From positions 42,014 through 106,013 of the forward strand of contig JAOAHQ010000032.1 in the NCBI GenBank assembly GCA_026415155.1: DNA of 64,000 nt, read 5' to 3'. Both the position numbers and the translations under genes were made by a program. The stretch comes from Rhodocyclaceae bacterium (GTDB lineage: Bacteria; Pseudomonadota; Gammaproteobacteria; Burkholderiales; Rhodocyclaceae). The notes beneath the pieces are model-generated. The model was not told the origin of the DNA and did no database searches. It was given only the letters and a program-made list of their open reading frames with translations. Positions 49,101-58,332 of this stretch are shown piece by piece. Position 1 is the first letter of the stretch, and the number at the start of each line of letters is the position of its first letter.

Positions 49101-52100
49101 CTAGGCGCGCAGGAGAGCAATCAACTCTTCGGTCGAAGGCAGCGTGGCGGCTTCGCCGCCTTCGGCGAGCACGCCCTCGGCCAGCGCGCGCTTTTCATGA
49201 TGCAGCTCGATGATGCGCTCTTCGAGCGTGCCTTGGCTGACGAGCCGATAGACCGTGACGGGTCGCTGCTGGCCGATGCGGTGGGCGCGGCCCATCGCCT
49301 GATCCTCGGCGGCCGGGTTCCACCACGGGTCGGTGATGACGACGTAATCGGCAGCGGTCAGATTGAGCCCAAAGCCGCCCGCCTTGAGGCTGATGAGGAA
49401 GAGGTCGCCCTCGCCGGCCTGGAAGGCGGCCACACGCCGCGTGCGTTCTTCCGGCGGCGTGGCGCCATCGAGATACTGGTAGGGGATGCCGGCTTCCTCC
49501 AGCGGCGCGCGCAAAAGAGCGAGGAAATCGACGAACTGGCTGAAGACGAGCGCCTTGTGGCCGTTGGCGGAAAGTTCCTGGGCGAGCTCCGCAAAGGCGC
49601 GCACCTTGGCGCCGACATAGCCGAGCTCGGGCGTGACGAGGCGCGGATCGCAGGCGGCGCGGCGCAGCTTGGTGAGCTGGGCGAGGATGTGCAGCCGGGT
49701 CTGGCCCGCATTGGGATCGAGCCGCTCGGCCTCGCTGACGAGCGTGCGGCGCAGGGCTTCGTAGTGCGCGGCCTCGTCGGGCTCGGGGACGACGCTGAGC
49801 ACGAGCTCGGTGCGCGGCGGCAGATCGTCGAGCACCTGGGCCTTGCTGCGGCGCAGGACGAAAGGCGCCACGAGGCGGCGCAACAGGCGCTGCGCCTCGC
49901 GGTCGCGGCTGCGCTCGATCGGGTTGGCGAAGCGCTCGGTAAAGCGGCTTGGCGTGCCGAGCAGGCCGGGATTGCAAAAATGCATGATCGACCACAGCTC
50001 GGCGAGGCGGTTTTCGACCGGCGTGCCCGACAGGGCAAGGCGAAAATCGGCGGGAATTTCGAAGAGCGCCTGGCTGCGCTTCGCGGCGGCGTTCTTGACT
50101 GCCTGCGCCTCGTCGGCGACGAGCGTGTGCCAGCGGCGCGCGGCGAAATCTTCGCCGGCTTGCTGCATCAGCGTGTAAGAGACGATGAGAAGATCGCCCG
50201 GGCCGGCCTCTTCGATGAGGCGCTTGCGCTCGCCTTCCCCGTAAATACGGGCATTGAGGGTGGGCGCAAAGCGCCTTGCCTCGGCGAGCCAGTTGCCGCA
50301 GACCGAAGTCGGCGCGACGACGAGGGCCGCGCCGCCCGCGGCGCGCGCGAGCAGCACGGCAAGCGCCTGCAGCGTCTTGCCCAGCCCCATGTCATCGGCG
50401 AGGCAGGCGCCAAAGCCGGCTTCGGCGAGCCGCATCGCCCAGACGAAGCCGTCTTCCTGATACGGCCGCAGCTGGGCCTGGAGGGTAGCGGGCAGCGCCG
50501 GCCGGCCCTCCTGGGCTTTTCTCAATCGCTCGATGCGCGCAACGACCTCGCGGTCGAATTCGACGGCCATCTCGCCGAGCGTCTCCTCGAGCCAAGGCGC
50601 GGCCAGCGTCGGAGCCTTCACGCCGCCCTTTTCTTCTTCAGCGACGGCGGCAAGCGCCTGCAATCTTTCGCGCAAGGCCTTCGAGAGCGCGAGATACTCG
50701 CCTTCGCCGAGCGCGATGAAGCGGCTTTTCTGCTGCGCCGCTGCGAGCAGTTCCTGGAGGGCGAAGACGCGCCCTTCGTCGAGCGCGACCTGGCCCGAGA
50801 CGCGCAGCCAGTCGCGCTCGCTCTTGACCGTGATCTGGAGCTGCTTGAGATCGACGCTCGTCACGCGCAGCGGCTTGCCGCGCGGCCAATCGACGGCCTC
50901 GATCGCCGGCAATTGCGGCAGGGTCTCGACGAGCGCGAGGGCAAGCTCGGGGTCGTCGATCTGCCATTCGCAGACGGTATCGGCGGCTGCTGGCGGCGGC
51001 AAGAAATCGAGCCGTTCGAGCACGGCGTCGAGATGCGCGGCTTCGGCCGCGAGATCGCGTTCGGTGCCGATGCTTTGGCCGCCGACGGCGGCCATGACGC
51101 GGCGGCGGCCGCGGCCCGGCATCAGCCGCGGCCCCAGGGGGCCGAGCGGCGCGACGACGAGGCGCAGCAGCAAGCCCGCGCCGATCGGTGAGAGCTCGGC
51201 GCGCAAGGTCGAGATGGCCGCCACTTCGCGCGCCGCGGCGGCCTCGTCCGAATGGACGTCGAAATGGCCAGCGAGCGCGCGCAACGCCTCTTGCAGTTCG
51301 TTTTGGGCAGACACCGGCACGCGGCAGCGGCCGGCGACGAGCTGCGCGGCGCGCCGCTGTGCCGGCGTGAGGCGGATCACCTTGAGCCGCTGGGGCGATT
51401 CCTGTTCGAGATGGATGTAACGCAGCGCCTCGGCATCGCGCTTTTGCGCTTCGTCCAGATAGTATTGCCAGCCATCGCTCATCTGTGGCTCGTCGTGCGG
51501 CTCGGGACGGATGCGCAACACGTAGTGTTCGCCCTCTTTGTCCGTTTCTCGCACCGTTTCGAGCTGCGGCATGCCCTCGACGACGTCGACGAAATAATCG
51601 AACGCGCCGGCGAGCACGACATGAGGATGGCCAACGAGCGCCATGATCGCTGCCGACAATTCGAGGTAGTAGCTCTTGGCATGGTAGCGGCTCGCGCGGA
51701 TGGTGCGCGCCACCTTTGCATCGTGCGGCGGCAGGCTCGTGTTGCTTGCCAGTTTGCTAAGACTCGCGGGACGCGGCTTGCTCCAGCCGCGCGCGCCGCG
51801 CTTTTGCTCATAGGGGACGATGTCTTCGAGCCGCCCGGCCTTGCCCGGGACGATGTTCCAGATCAGGCGCGTTTCGCCGACTTCTCCGCCGCGGTCGGCC
51901 GGGACGGGGCTTTCGCCGGCCAGTGCGCGCAGCGTCGCGAGCACGTTCCGCCAGGCTTCCTGTTGCCCCTTGACGAAAAATACGCCCTCGACCGGCTCGC
52001 CGCGCAATATCCGGTCAGCCGAACGCGCCTGTTCTTCAAGCCAGCTTAGCCCTGCGCCGTTAAGCTGCGCAATGAGCTGTGCGACCCTCTCCTCATGGCG

Positions 52101-53273
52101 GCTGCGGGCCTCGCCAGAACCGGGCAGCGGCAATTCCGTCGCGAGCCAGGCGCGCATGAGGAGGGTCCAGAGCGTGTCGAGCGTGGGGCGCATGAACTGC
52201 GCAGCCAGATCGAAGGCTTTTGGATCGAGCGGGCGTTCGCCGAGCCGCATCGCACAGGCATGCACCCAGAGCCCCCAGCCATGTTCGGGCGGGGGGTTGC
52301 GCGTGCCGGCTTCGCCGAGACAGAACTTGCGGGCAAGCTCGACGTGCTTGGGCTCTCCTTGGGCGAGCAAGGCGAGCGGATAAAACCAGGCGAGGCTCGT
52401 GGGCAGAAGGCGCTTGCGGACGTTCATTTCCGCTTGACGCTTTTTGAACGCGGCCTCGAAGGCGGCTTGGCCTTCTGCCCACTCGCCGCGCTGGATGAGC
52501 CGCGCAGCGCGCAGCGCATCGGCGCCGCCGCTTTGTTCCCGCGCCAAGATCGCCTCGAGGGCCTCGTACTGTTTGGAGAGCAGGCACCATTCGGCCAGTT
52601 GCATACGCAGATGCTCGGGCGTCTCTTCTGGATGAGCGAGCGCCGTTTCGAGCGCCCAGCGCGTCATCGGCAAGAAGCGCCCATCCCAGTTCTGTACGAG
52701 AACTTCGGTGACGAGGTAGAGGGTATCCCAGCGCCATAGCGGGGTGATGCGGGCGAATAGCGCCGGCTCGAAGGCGCCCGTCAGCACGGCTTCGCGGAAG
52801 ACGGCGCTCCATTCGAAGCGGCGCTCGATCGCTTGCCGCCATTTGTAGAGCTCGGTGGGATTGGCCCCCGTAAACAGGGCAAAACGAAAGATCGCCACCG
52901 TCGAGGCAAAGTCGTCGGCAGGCCAGAAATAGCCGACTTGCGTGGGGTTGAAATTGCCGATGCGGTAGAGCGCCTCGCGCAGCTGCCCTTCTGGAAACCG
53001 TTCGAGCAATTCGACATAGGTGCGGGTGCGAAACGGCTCGGTGAGGCTGAAGAAGCCAGGCCGCGCCTTGTGTTCCATGCATTGCCCGTTCTGGATGAGC
53101 CGATCGAGGGCGAGCTTGACATCTTCTTGCGTCAGGCGGCGTTGTTTGACTCTCAGATCGAGATACTGGAGGAGCTGATAGAGGCTGGTGCGCGGACGCC
53201 ATGTCCAGAGGAGCGCCATCGCATCGGCCGTGGCGCGGCGGATTTCGTCGAGCTGTTCGTTCGTTTTTTCCAT
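49101..53273 (-). CDS. Large SNF2-family DEAD/DEAH-box helicase
   Basis: A 1390-residue SWI/SNF-type DNA translocase. The C-terminal ~430 residues carry all motifs: ADDMGLGKTLQAL (Walker A, near residue 957), VADEAQAVKN (DEAQ), SGTPVENRLAELWSIM, VFSQFVDFLALL, and the QxxGRxxRIGQ box (MGRAHRIGQQRPV). The first ~900 residues begin with a short winged-helix-like segment and then a long region of helical repeats with no motif I recognise. Such proteins remodel protein-DNA or RNA polymerase complexes, and related ones occur in defence islands. It stands alone. No clear Shine-Dalgarno sequence precedes the ATG. Confidence 0.9.
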   Translation of the reverse strand: MEKTNEQLDEIRRATADAMALLWTWRPRTSLYQLLQYLDLRVKQRRLTQEDVKLALDRLIQNGQCMEHKARPGFFSLTEPFRTRTYVELLERFPEGQLREALYRIGNFNPTQVGYFWPADDFASTVAIFRFALFTGANPTELYKWRQAIERRFEWSAVFREAVLTGAFEPALFARITPLWRWDTLYLVTEVLVQNWDGRFLPMTRWALETALAHPEETPEHLRMQLAEWCLLSKQYEALEAILAREQSGGADALRAARLIQRGEWAEGQAAFEAAFKKRQAEMNVRKRLLPTSLAWFYPLALLAQGEPKHVELARKFCLGEAGTRNPPPEHGWGLWVHACAMRLGERPLDPKAFDLAAQFMRPTLDTLWTLLMRAWLATELPLPGSGEARSRHEERVAQLIAQLNGAGLSWLEEQARSADRILRGEPVEGVFFVKGQQEAWRNVLATLRALAGESPVPADRGGEVGETRLIWNIVPGKAGRLEDIVPYEQKRGARGWSKPRPASLSKLASNTSLPPHDAKVARTIRASRYHAKSYYLELSAAIMALVGHPHVVLAGAFDYFVDVVEGMPQLETVRETDKEGEHYVLRIRPEPHDEPQMSDGWQYYLDEAQKRDAEALRYIHLEQESPQRLKVIRLTPAQRRAAQLVAGRCRVPVSAQNELQEALRALAGHFDVHSDEAAAAREVAAISTLRAELSPIGAGLLLRLVVAPLGPLGPRLMPGRGRRRVMAAVGGQSIGTERDLAAEAAHLDAVLERLDFLPPPAAADTVCEWQIDDPELALALVETLPQLPAIEAVDWPRGKPLRVTSVDLKQLQITVKSERDWLRVSGQVALDEGRVFALQELLAAAQQKSRFIALGEGEYLALSKALRERLQALAAVAEEEKGGVKAPTLAAPWLEETLGEMAVEFDREVVARIERLRKAQEGRPALPATLQAQLRPYQEDGFVWAMRLAEAGFGACLADDMGLGKTLQALAVLLARAAGGAALVVAPTSVCGNWLAEARRFAPTLNARIYGEGERKRLIEEAGPGDLLIVSYTLMQQAGEDFAARRWHTLVADEAQAVKNAAAKRSQALFEIPADFRLALSGTPVENRLAELWSIMHFCNPGLLGTPSRFTERFANPIERSRDREAQRLLRRLVAPFVLRRSKAQVLDDLPPRTELVLSVVPEPDEAAHYEALRRTLVSEAERLDPNAGQTRLHILAQLTKLRRAACDPRLVTPELGYVGAKVRAFAELAQELSANGHKALVFSQFVDFLALLRAPLEEAGIPYQYLDGATPPEERTRRVAAFQAGEGDLFLISLKAGGFGLNLTAADYVVITDPWWNPAAEDQAMGRAHRIGQQRPVTVYRLVSQGTLEERIIELHHEKRALAEGVLAEGGEAATLPSTEELIALLRA

Positions 53274-53386
53274 GGGCGGGGCAAGCGAGGGGATCGGTGC
53301 AGATCGAAAACTTCCCAGGATAGCCGAGAATCTCTGGTCTGATGCAGCGCTATACGAATTTCGCTGCCGAGGAGAGGCCCGCTGCG

Positions 53387-53427
53387 TTGGCAGATCGGAA
53401 ATTTGCGTGTAAACTAGACAGTCTAGT
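53387..53427 (+). promoter_or_regulatory. tetR-RND operon promoter with TetR-type operator
   Basis: TTGGCA (53387-53392) and TAAACT (53410-53415) are 17 bases apart. The perfect palindrome ACTAGACAGTCTAGT (53413-53427) begins in the -10 box and covers the start site, 17 bases before the tetR ATG. This is the expected operator for autorepression by the TetR protein encoded next. Confidence 0.82.
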
Positions 53428-53443
53428 CCAATCTGTTCGTTCG

Positions 53444-54046
53444 ATGACGAGTTACCCGACGACCCTTCCTTCCCCGCAAGACGTTCGCGCGCGCCTTGTG
53501 CAGGCCGCTTGCGAGGCGTTCATCGCCGAAGGCTATCGGGTCGGTGTCGATCGCATCGCGGCGCTGGCAGGGGTGGCCAAGCAGACGCTCTACAACCATT
53601 TCGCGGGCAAGGCCGAGCTCTTCGCCGAGGTGATCAAGAGCGCAACATTCGAGTTCCTCGTCGCGCTCGACGACGATGGCGCGCCCTTGCGCGAGCGGCT
53701 CATCCGCTTTGGCGTGCGCTACCGCGAGCGCCTGCTCTCGGCGGGCGGTTTGCAGTTCTACCGCATGCTGGTGGCCGAGATTCCGCGCTTTCCCGAGCTC
53801 GCCGCCGCCTTCTATGAGAGCGGCCCGCGCCGCACCGCGGAGTGCCTGCGCGGCGTGATCGTGACGGCGATGGACAAGGGCGAACTGCGCCGCGAGGAGC
53901 CGGATTTCGCCGTCACCTTGCTGCTGTCGATGCTCGTCGGCGCCGAGCGCAGCCATTATCTCTTTTCCGGCGAGGCGCCGCCTGAGCCCGATCCACGCGA
54001 GGCGGCGCGCATCGTCGATTGCTTCCTGCGTGCCTTCGCGCCCTGA
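53444..54046 (+). CDS. TetR-family repressor of the RND pump operon
   Basis: A 200-residue TetR/AcrR-type repressor. The HTH lies near residues 29-49 (VDRIAALAGVAKQTLYNHFAGK). The C-terminal ligand domain resembles the TetR_C group found with AcrAB-type pumps (LLSMLVGAERSHYLFSGEAP). The stop overlaps an ATG that starts two residues before the adaptor gene, so it is cotranscribed with the pump. It probably binds the palindrome in its own promoter and is relieved by a pump substrate. Confidence 0.9.
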   Translation: MTSYPTTLPSPQDVRARLVQAACEAFIAEGYRVGVDRIAALAGVAKQTLYNHFAGKAELFAEVIKSATFEFLVALDDDGAPLRERLIRFGVRYRERLLSAGGLQFYRMLVAEIPRFPELAAAFYESGPRRTAECLRGVIVTAMDKGELRREEPDFAVTLLLSMLVGAERSHYLFSGEAPPEPDPREAARIVDCFLRAFAP

Positions 54047-54057
54047 TGGAGAAAGCG

Positions 54058-55203
54058 ATGAAGAAGACCCTTGCGATACTGTGCCTCCTGCTCGCTGCCT
54101 GCGGGCAAGGAGGCGAGGCCGAGAAGAAGCCCGCCGCCGGCCCCGGCGCGCCGGGCGCGATGCCGCCGCCCGAGGTCGATGTCGTCACCGTGCAGCCGAA
54201 AAGCGCCCTCATCACGCAGGATCTGCCCGGCCGGCTCATCGCCTACCGGACGGCTCAGGTGCGCGCGCGCGTCGAGGGCGTGGTCGAAAAGCGCCTCTTC
54301 ACCGAGGGCAGCGATATCCAGGCCGGCACGCCGCTCTTCCAGATCGATGCGCGCACCTATCAGGCTGCCGCCGCCGCGGCCGAAGCCGAGCTTGCCGCCG
54401 CGCGCGCGGTGCTCGCGCGCTATGCGCCGCTCCTGGAAATCAAGGCGGTGAGCCAGCAGGAGTTCGACGCCGCCGCCGCGCGCGTCAAGCAGGCGGAAGC
54501 CGCGCTCGCCAAGGCAAAGCTCGATCTCGAGAATGCCGTCCCGCCAGCGCCGATTTCCGGCCGCATCGGCCGCGCGCTGGTCACCGAGGGCGCGCTGGTC
54601 GGCAAGGGCGAGGCGACGCATCTGGTGACCATCGAGCAGATCGATCCGATCCGCGTCGAATTCACGCAGAGCTATTCCGACCTCATGCGCCTCAAGCAGG
54701 CGGTCAAGGCCGGCAAGCAAAAGCCGGCCGAGAGCGCCGAGGTGCAGCTCGTGCTCGAGGACGGCTCGCTCTACCCGGAAAAAGGCAAGCTGCAATTCGC
54801 CGATCTCGCCGTCGATCCGAATAGCGGCGCGGTGGTGCTGCGCGCCGAGTTTCCCAATCCGCGCCGCGAGCTCCTCCCGGGCGCTTTCGTGCGCGTGCGC
54901 TTCCCACAGGCGATGATCGACGCCGCGCTCACGGTGCCACAGCGCGCGGTGCAGGCTTCACCCGCCGGTCAGGTCGTGATGACCGTCGATGCCGAGAGCA
55001 AGGTCGCGCCGCGGCCGATCAAGACGGGCGGCATGGCAGGCGGCGATTTCATCGTCACCGAGGGCTTGAAAGAGGGCGACGTCGTGATCGTCAATGGCTT
55101 GCAGAAAGCGAAGCCCGGCACGGTGGTCAAGCCCGTGCCCTGGACCCCGGGCGCGCCGCTCCTCGCCCCGCCCACTGCGCCGGCTGCCACGGAGAAGAAG
55201 TAA
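54058..55203 (+). CDS. RND efflux periplasmic adaptor (AcrA/MexA-like lipoprotein)
   Basis: A 381-residue membrane fusion protein. A lipobox (LCLLLAACGQ) marks it as a lipoprotein. It then has the lipoyl half-motifs (VRARVEGVVEKRLFTEGSDI and ISGRIGRALVTEGALV), an alpha-hairpin between them (about 95-155), a beta-barrel, and the membrane-proximal domain. The ATG at 54058 has GGAGA 5 bases upstream and gives a normal signal; an ATG at 54046 overlaps the tetR stop. A repeat copy (NAVPPAPIS) replaces the usual YTxVTAPIS entry to the second lipoyl half, without length change as far as I can judge. Confidence 0.93.
   Translation: MKKTLAILCLLLAACGQGGEAEKKPAAGPGAPGAMPPPEVDVVTVQPKSALITQDLPGRLIAYRTAQVRARVEGVVEKRLFTEGSDIQAGTPLFQIDARTYQAAAAAAEAELAAARAVLARYAPLLEIKAVSQQEFDAAAARVKQAEAALAKAKLDLENAVPPAPISGRIGRALVTEGALVGKGEATHLVTIEQIDPIRVEFTQSYSDLMRLKQAVKAGKQKPAESAEVQLVLEDGSLYPEKGKLQFADLAVDPNSGAVVLRAEFPNPRRELLPGAFVRVRFPQAMIDAALTVPQRAVQASPAGQVVMTVDAESKVAPRPIKTGGMAGGDFIVTEGLKEGDVVIVNGLQKAKPGTVVKPVPWTPGAPLLAPPTAPAATEKK
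54535..54556 (-). repeat. Dispersed repeat, copy m (in RND adaptor gene)
   Basis: Reverse-orientation copy, one base off consensus over the core, read AVPPAPIS. It overlays a conserved position (the TAPISG entry to the second lipoyl half) and does not appear to lengthen the protein. Confidence 0.8.
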
Positions 55204-58200
55204 ATGCTGCCGCGCTTCTTCATCGACCGGCCGATCTTCGCCTGGGTCATCGCGCTGGTTATCATCCTGGGTGGCCTGCTCGCCCTGCGCCAGCTGCCGA
55301 TCGCGAGCTACCCGGCCGTGGCGCCGCCGGCGCTGTCGATCACGCTCAACTATCCCGGCGCCTCGGCGCAGGTGGTCGAGGAAACCGCCGTCGCGCTGAT
55401 CGAGCAGGAGATGAACGGCATCGAGAACCTGCTCTACATGGAGTCGGCTTCCGAGCAGAACCTCGGCACGATCACGCTGACCTTCAAGGCCGGCACCAAC
55501 CTCGATCTCGCCTCGGTCGAGGCACAGAACCGCATCAAGCGCGCCGAGGCGCGGCTGCCCGAGGACGTGCGCCGGCTCGGCGTGACCGTCGCCAAATCCG
55601 CGCGCAACTTCCTGCTCATCGTCTCGCTCTATTCGCCCGACAAGTCGCTCGACAACGTGGCCCTGGGCAGCTACGCGGCAGCCAACGTGCTCGAGAGCAT
55701 TCGCCGCACGCCGGGGGTGGGCGAGGCGATCCTGTTCGGCACCGAATATTCGATGCGCATCTGGTTGAAGCCCGAGCGCCTCAACGCCTTCAACCTCACG
55801 CCGGCGGATGTGGCCAAGGCGGTGCGCGCGCAGAACGTGCAGCTGGCGACCGACGAGCTCGGCGCGATCCCCGCCTTACCGGGCCAGGAGCTTGCCGCGC
55901 CGATCGTGACGAAAAGCCGCCTGTCCACCCCCGAGGAATTCGGCGCAATCATCGTCAAGTCGGACGCCAAGGGCGCCACGGTGCGCGTCCGCGACATCGC
56001 GCGCGTCGAGCTTGGCGCCGAGAATTACACGGTCGCCGCGCGCGTCGATGGCCAGCCCAATGCGGCGATCGCGGTGCGCCTCGCCCCCGGCGCCAATGCG
56101 CTCGAGACCGCGAAGGCCGTCAAGGCGACGATGGCCAATCTCGCGCAATACTTCCCGAAAGGCATCGACTGGCTGGTGCCCTATGACACCTCGACCTTCG
56201 TCGAGATCTCGATCCGCGAGGTCGTGAAAACCCTCATTGAGGCGATGATCCTCGTCGTGCTGGTCATGTATCTCTTCCTCGAGAGCTGGCGCGCCACCTT
56301 CATCCCGGCCATCGTCGTGCCGGTGGCGCTCTTGGGCGGCACGGTGGGCCTTTATTTCCTCGGCTACTCGATCAATGTGCTGACCCTGTTCGCGATGGTG
56401 CTCGCGATCGCGATCGTCGTCGATGACGCCATCGTGGTGGTGGAAAACGTCGAGCGCATCATGAGCGAGGAGGGGCTGCCGCCGCGCGAGGCGACGATCA
56501 AGGCAATGGGGCAGATCTTCGGCGCGATCATCGCGATCACCCTCGTGCTCTCGGCGGTGTTCGTGCCGATGGCCTTCTTCGGCGGCTCGACCGGCGCGAT
56601 CTACCGCCAGTTCGCGGTCACCATGGTGCTGACGATGCTCTTTTCCGCCTTGATGGCGATGACGCTCACCCCCGCCCTGTGCGCGACCCTGCTCAAGCCC
56701 GGCCACGGCAAGACTGGTGTGCTGCCGACCACCGGCTTCTTCGGCGCCTGGAACCGCTTCTTCGCCACCACTGTGCGCCGCTATGTGGCCGGCACGCGGC
56801 GCATGCTCGGCCGGCCAGGCCGCTGGCTGGTCGTCTATGCGGCGATCCTCGCCGCCGCCGGCTGGCTGTTCGCGAAGCTGCCCGGCAGCTTCCTGCCCTC
56901 CGAAGACCAGGGCTATTTCATCAACGTGATCCAGCTGCCCCCCGGCGCGACGCGCGAGCGCACGCTCGAGGTGCTCTCGACCGTCGAGCAGTATTACTTG
57001 AAACAGCCGGAGGTCGAGCATGTCATCGGCGTGGCGGGCTTTTCCTTCTTCGGCCGCGGCCAGAACGCCGCGATCGCCTTCGTGCGCCTCAAAAATTGGG
57101 ACGAGCGGCCCGGCAAGGAAAGCGAAGCCGAATCGCTCGTGAAGAAGGCCAACATGGCTTTCTTCCGCATCAAAGAGGCGATGATCTTTGCGATCAACGT
57201 GCCGCCGATTCCCGAGCTTGCGGCGCTGGGCGGCTTCGATTTCCGCTTGCAGGATCGCGGCGGCGTCGGGCGCGAAAAACTGCTCGAGGCGCGCAATCTC
57301 GCCCTGGGTCTGGCGAGCAAAGATGCGCGGCTATCCGGCGTACGGCCAGAAGGGCAGGAAGCTGGCCCGCAGCTTTATCTCGACATCGACCGCCTGAAGG
57401 CGAGCGCCCTGGGCGTGAATCTGACCGATCTCAACGACACCTTGCAGTCGGCGCTCGGCAGTGCGTATCTCAACGACTTCGTGCGCCAGGGGCGCATCCT
57501 GCGCGTGCAGATGCAGGCCGATGCCGAGTTGCGCCGCGCGCCGGAGGACATCCTGCGCCTGCCAGTCAAAAATGGCCGTGGCGACATGATTCCGCTCGCC
57601 GAATTCACCCAGGCGAAATGGATCGTCGGCGCACCGAAGCTCGACCGCTACAACGGCCTGCCGGCGATGAAGATTTCCGGTGGCCCGGCGCCGGGGCGCT
57701 CGACCGGCGAGGCGATGGCGGCGATGGAAGAGATCGCCAAACAGCTGCCGCCGGGCATCGGCTTCGAATGGTCGGGCACCTCGTTCGAGGAGCGCCAGTC
57801 GGGCGCGCAGGCGCCCTTCCTGTTCGCGGTGTCGCTGATCGTCGTCTTCCTGTGTCTCGCGGCGCTCTATGAAAGCTGGTCGGTGCCTTTCGCGGTGATG
57901 CTCGTCGTGCCGCTCGGCATCTTCGGCGCGGTGCTCGCCGTCACTTTGCGCGGCCTGCCCAACGACGTCTATTTCAAGGTGGGCCTGATCGCGATCATCG
58001 GCCTCTCCGCGAAGAACGCGATCCTGATCATCGAGTTCGCCCGCGCGCTCCACGAAGAGGGTAAAGAGCTGATCGAAGCCACGCTCGAAGCCTGCCGCTT
58101 GAGATTCAGGCCCATTTTGATGACCTCGATTGCCTTCATCTTCGGCGTGTTGCCGCTCGCCGTCTCGACCGGCGCGGGCGCCAACAGCCGCCATGCGATC

Positions 58201-58332
58201 GGCACCGGCGTGATGGGCGGCATGATCTCCGCGACCGTGCTGGCCGTCTTCCTCGTGCCGGTGTTCTTCGTCGTCGTGCGGCGCCTTTTTCCCGGCCGCG
58301 CCCGCCATCGCGTGGAGACTGCCCATGAATAA
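55204..58332 (+). CDS. RND multidrug efflux pump inner-membrane transporter (AcrB/MexB-like, HAE1)
   Basis: A 1042-residue HAE1-family proton/drug antiporter with 12 transmembrane helices and two large periplasmic loops. It starts MLPRFFIDRPIFAWVIALVI. The proton-relay aspartates lie in AIAIVVDDAIVVVENVERI of helix 4. The hinge and funnel segments SEEGLPPREATIKAMGQI and FFGGSTGAIYRQFAVTMV are typical, and LIAIIGLSAKNAILIIEFA is present in the C-terminal half. It begins 1 base after the adaptor stop and overlaps the outer-membrane factor gene by 8 bases. The substrate range is unknown. Confidence 0.96.
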   Translation: MLPRFFIDRPIFAWVIALVIILGGLLALRQLPIASYPAVAPPALSITLNYPGASAQVVEETAVALIEQEMNGIENLLYMESASEQNLGTITLTFKAGTNLDLASVEAQNRIKRAEARLPEDVRRLGVTVAKSARNFLLIVSLYSPDKSLDNVALGSYAAANVLESIRRTPGVGEAILFGTEYSMRIWLKPERLNAFNLTPADVAKAVRAQNVQLATDELGAIPALPGQELAAPIVTKSRLSTPEEFGAIIVKSDAKGATVRVRDIARVELGAENYTVAARVDGQPNAAIAVRLAPGANALETAKAVKATMANLAQYFPKGIDWLVPYDTSTFVEISIREVVKTLIEAMILVVLVMYLFLESWRATFIPAIVVPVALLGGTVGLYFLGYSINVLTLFAMVLAIAIVVDDAIVVVENVERIMSEEGLPPREATIKAMGQIFGAIIAITLVLSAVFVPMAFFGGSTGAIYRQFAVTMVLTMLFSALMAMTLTPALCATLLKPGHGKTGVLPTTGFFGAWNRFFATTVRRYVAGTRRMLGRPGRWLVVYAAILAAAGWLFAKLPGSFLPSEDQGYFINVIQLPPGATRERTLEVLSTVEQYYLKQPEVEHVIGVAGFSFFGRGQNAAIAFVRLKNWDERPGKESEAESLVKKANMAFFRIKEAMIFAINVPPIPELAALGGFDFRLQDRGGVGREKLLEARNLALGLASKDARLSGVRPEGQEAGPQLYLDIDRLKASALGVNLTDLNDTLQSALGSAYLNDFVRQGRILRVQMQADAELRRAPEDILRLPVKNGRGDMIPLAEFTQAKWIVGAPKLDRYNGLPAMKISGGPAPGRSTGEAMAAMEEIAKQLPPGIGFEWSGTSFEERQSGAQAPFLFAVSLIVVFLCLAALYESWSVPFAVMLVVPLGIFGAVLAVTLRGLPNDVYFKVGLIAIIGLSAKNAILIIEFARALHEEGKELIEATLEACRLRFRPILMTSIAFIFGVLPLAVSTGAGANSRHAIGTGVMGGMISATVLAVFLVPVFFVVVRRLFPGRARHRVETAHE

